Source: Microvelia longipes (Eukaryota > Arthropoda > Insecta > Hemiptera > Veliidae). Taken from it: a stretch of DNA of 64,000 bases. The notes beneath the pieces are model-generated. The model was not told where the DNA came from and searched no databases. It saw only the letters and a program-made list of their open reading frames with translations. Below are positions 62,163-64,000 of the stretch, one piece after another (the stretch's first letter is position 1; each line of letters starts with the position of its first letter). The stretch covers positions 16,736,571 through 16,800,570 of the forward strand of contig JACMZG010001913.1 of the NCBI GenBank assembly GCA_018340805.1. The letters run 5' to 3'. Made by a program: the position numbers and the translations under genes.

Positions 62163-63312
62163 GTTAATTTTTCTCATCGAAGATTTTTCTTTGGTAGACA
62201 ACTTGAAGTCACTTCTAAATAAATACATTTTTTGAACAATAGATCGCCTTCGACATCCATATTGCATGGCTAATGGCACCTGCTTTCTAAATGACCTCCT
62301 CGAGGCGGGTCTCTCCTAGAAAAATCACTGCCAGCTCCATTAGCTCCCTGTTATCTTCTCTTAATTGTTTTTCTTTGAAACTTTTTACGAAGAAGTCACG
62401 CATATCTCTTATTAAACTTCTGAGATCAGAAGACTATATTTTAGAGTCTATCTGACCCCATGAATTTCTGAACCTAGAAAACAGTGGAACATCTGGCCCA
62501 AAAGTCGGTCCCACTACTTCATTGAATACACCCTTTAATACCACTTCAAATACGTTGTGCCTACAAGGCAGGTATAGAAAATCCTTTTCTAAGAGGTTCT
62601 CAATAATTCTGCAAGCTCCATTGTTCTTACTGGTGTTCGATGCCGTGGTGTAAAACACATCGCTTGAACTGAATCAAGAAGTCACCATTCTTCAAGACAT
62701 CTATAGACTGCGGCGGCTTATTGCTCTAGTAGCCTGTGGTATGCTCGGAGCTCCATGGTCCATCAACTTGTCTTTTCCGCCATATGAAATAAGAACTGTC
62801 AACCTTTCTATCTTACTGTCTTTTGTAATATTAGAAAGAAGCTTCCCATCCCAATGCACAACAGCACACTGAATTCTATCAATACTAATGGTTTTAACAA
62901 TTCATAGTATCTAAGAATCCAAACTGGGATCGTTTATGGCTTATTGAATTTCTGTTAATTACCAAGTTCTTTGCATTATGGCCTAACGCTTCTGCTGTGG
63001 CAACTAATATATGAACAGCATCTCTGTCTTTAACTTTGCACCTATCTGACGTTGCTGCTAGGCGATCATTAAAAAAATCAACAGTTCCTCTAAAACCTGA
63101 CGATGAAGGAAAAATTGCATCAGAGACAGCTCATCTGAAACTCCCTCACTGTCGTCTGTGCTACTACTGCTGCTTGGTGCTTGGTAGCAATTCCACAAAC
63201 AAACTAGATCGATCAATATCCTCCCATGCATCGAGTTTTTCAACGGACCTCTTCTCTTTCCGTTCTGCAATTCTCTATTCTGCCCTGTGTAACTTAATAT
63301 CAACTCCCACAT
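62163..63312 (-). pseudogene. Decayed DDE/RNase H-like transposase-type gene
   Basis: Read on the minus strand, several segments belong to one protein in shifting frames: RCKVKDRDAVHILVATAEAL at about 63020, VHWDGKLLSNITKD at about 62850, TASNTSKNNGAC then LPCRHNVFEVVLKGVFNEVV at 62640-62520, GPDVPLFSRFRNSWGQIDSK to 62434, and GAISHAIWMSKAIYC near 62250. I recall this as an uncharacterised family common in hemipteran and other invertebrate genomes. The order Asp motif, then (F)DTTASNTG-like motif, then CRHH-like Cys/His motif, then AxHxARWMxKAIY resembles hAT-type RNase H transposases; the superfamily is my inference. Here the second motif has lost its Asp and CRHH reads CRHN. There are in-frame stops (62434, about 62296, about 62650) and at least one frameshift. 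It is a dead copy. The part upstream of about 63080 (ELILSYTGQNRELQNGKRRG and on) probably belongs but is less certain. Confidence 0.7.
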
Positions 63313-64000
63313 AACACAGGTCGCCCTTTCATTCTTTGCATCCGCAAAACTCTATGTCCTCCTGAATTTTTATTTGATTTTCGGCGTCACTATGGGCAAT
63401 ATCAAATAAATCATCCAGCCTGTCTGTAAACGCAAAACTACTACTGATAGCAAACTCAGTCGTTTTAGAAGAATTTTTCTGAAGACAACTCCAATTGTTT
63501 TATAATTTGATTAAAATCTCACTGCAGTGGTCTTTTCTTTTTGTAGGGATTCTTGCTTTTTCCCAAAAGATGCTAACCTCCTTTATCATCAATTCAGCAC
63601 TATGTTTTACATCTAACTTGATTATTTTGAGATTATAAAACAACACACTTGTCTGTTAGAAGGAAGTTTGCCCCAGTAATCTGGTGGGAAACAGGACCTA
63701 CTAAAAAAGGATGGTCAGAACGAAGAATTCTTTCACTTGTAATTTTTATAACTAACAAACAACTAAACCAAACACTTGATTTAAAAAAAAATTTAAACAG
63801 ATTTGATGGTAACAGTTTTGTTTTCTGACAACCAAGACTGGAACTTTTTTTAAGTAAGTCAAAGGGATTAAAATGATTCATTCATAGTACCCCTGCTTAG
63901 ATCACTTGCATCTTGCATGGTATTTTCCTTCACTCTTTAATCCTTAAGTGGACACTAGGTTATTTTACCTGACAGTATTTTGGTAAACAAGTATTAAAAA
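63313..64000 (-). other. Upstream part of the decayed transposase-type locus, unassigned
   Basis: Base composition resembles the pseudogene rather than the AT-rich flanks, so this may be its 5' coding portion or flank. A fragment reading IEFCGCKE precedes the open segment at 63312. An 82-codon open frame at 63633-63881 on the minus strand is not recognisable. No terminal inverted repeat was found before the window ends. Confidence 0.3.

Overview
This is nuclear DNA of an insect: very AT-rich, dominated by repeats, and carrying one clearly recognisable gene. That gene is the 3' part of the ecdysone-response transcription factor E93 (Eip93F / Mblk-1, related to vertebrate LCoR), on the minus strand at about 49.3-51.6 kb. 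It has two Pipsqueak-type helix-turn-helix DNA-binding domains, a PLDLS co-repressor motif, alanine and acidic tracts, and a phase-matched intron. I cannot name the species. Canonical splice sites, the insect-type E93 protein, hAT and mariner MITEs and palindromic foldback elements fit an insect with a large, repeat-rich genome; the relatives of the decayed transposase-like gene that I recall are from hemipterans and other invertebrates.

Layout. 0-8 kb: dispersed repeat copies, a (TA)n/(TG)n microsatellite, a composite of a tRNA-like module and an inverted repeat, a 26-bp minisatellite, an RFX-type X-box palindrome and an inverted-repeat element. 9.6-10.6 kb: two adjacent long near-perfect palindromes. 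13.7-16.8 kb: a hAT-type MITE with a perfect 8-bp target duplication and a foldback element carrying tRNA-like modules in both arms. 20.6-23.5 kb: a 2.9-kb element with GGCCCG termini and a TAA duplication. 24-31.7 kb: a truncated hAT MITE, two minisatellites (one with a 190-bp higher-order period), a reverse-transcriptase scrap and a second tRNA-like composite. 33.2-41 kb: a Tc1/mariner-type MITE, a GGGCCCC-rich array, another inverted-repeat element and a second full hAT MITE.

41.2-51.6 kb: a long stretch of extreme AT content with almost no recognisable transposons, ending in E93. It probably includes the gene's 3' UTR and 3' flank. 51.9-61 kb, upstream of E93: a 296-bp tandem array, a minisatellite fused to half a hAT MITE, a capped hairpin minisatellite, and a 40-bp array with TGACGTTAC boxes. 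62.1-63.3 kb: a decayed DDE/RNase H-like transposase-type gene.

E93 is the only gene here with a confident cellular function. As assembled, it has a two-base deletion right after the second DNA-binding domain. This is either an assembly error or a real lesion. I did not find a convincing undescribed biochemical system. The most unusual material is structural DNA: stacked palindromes, the tRNA-like composite family and the hairpin minisatellite.
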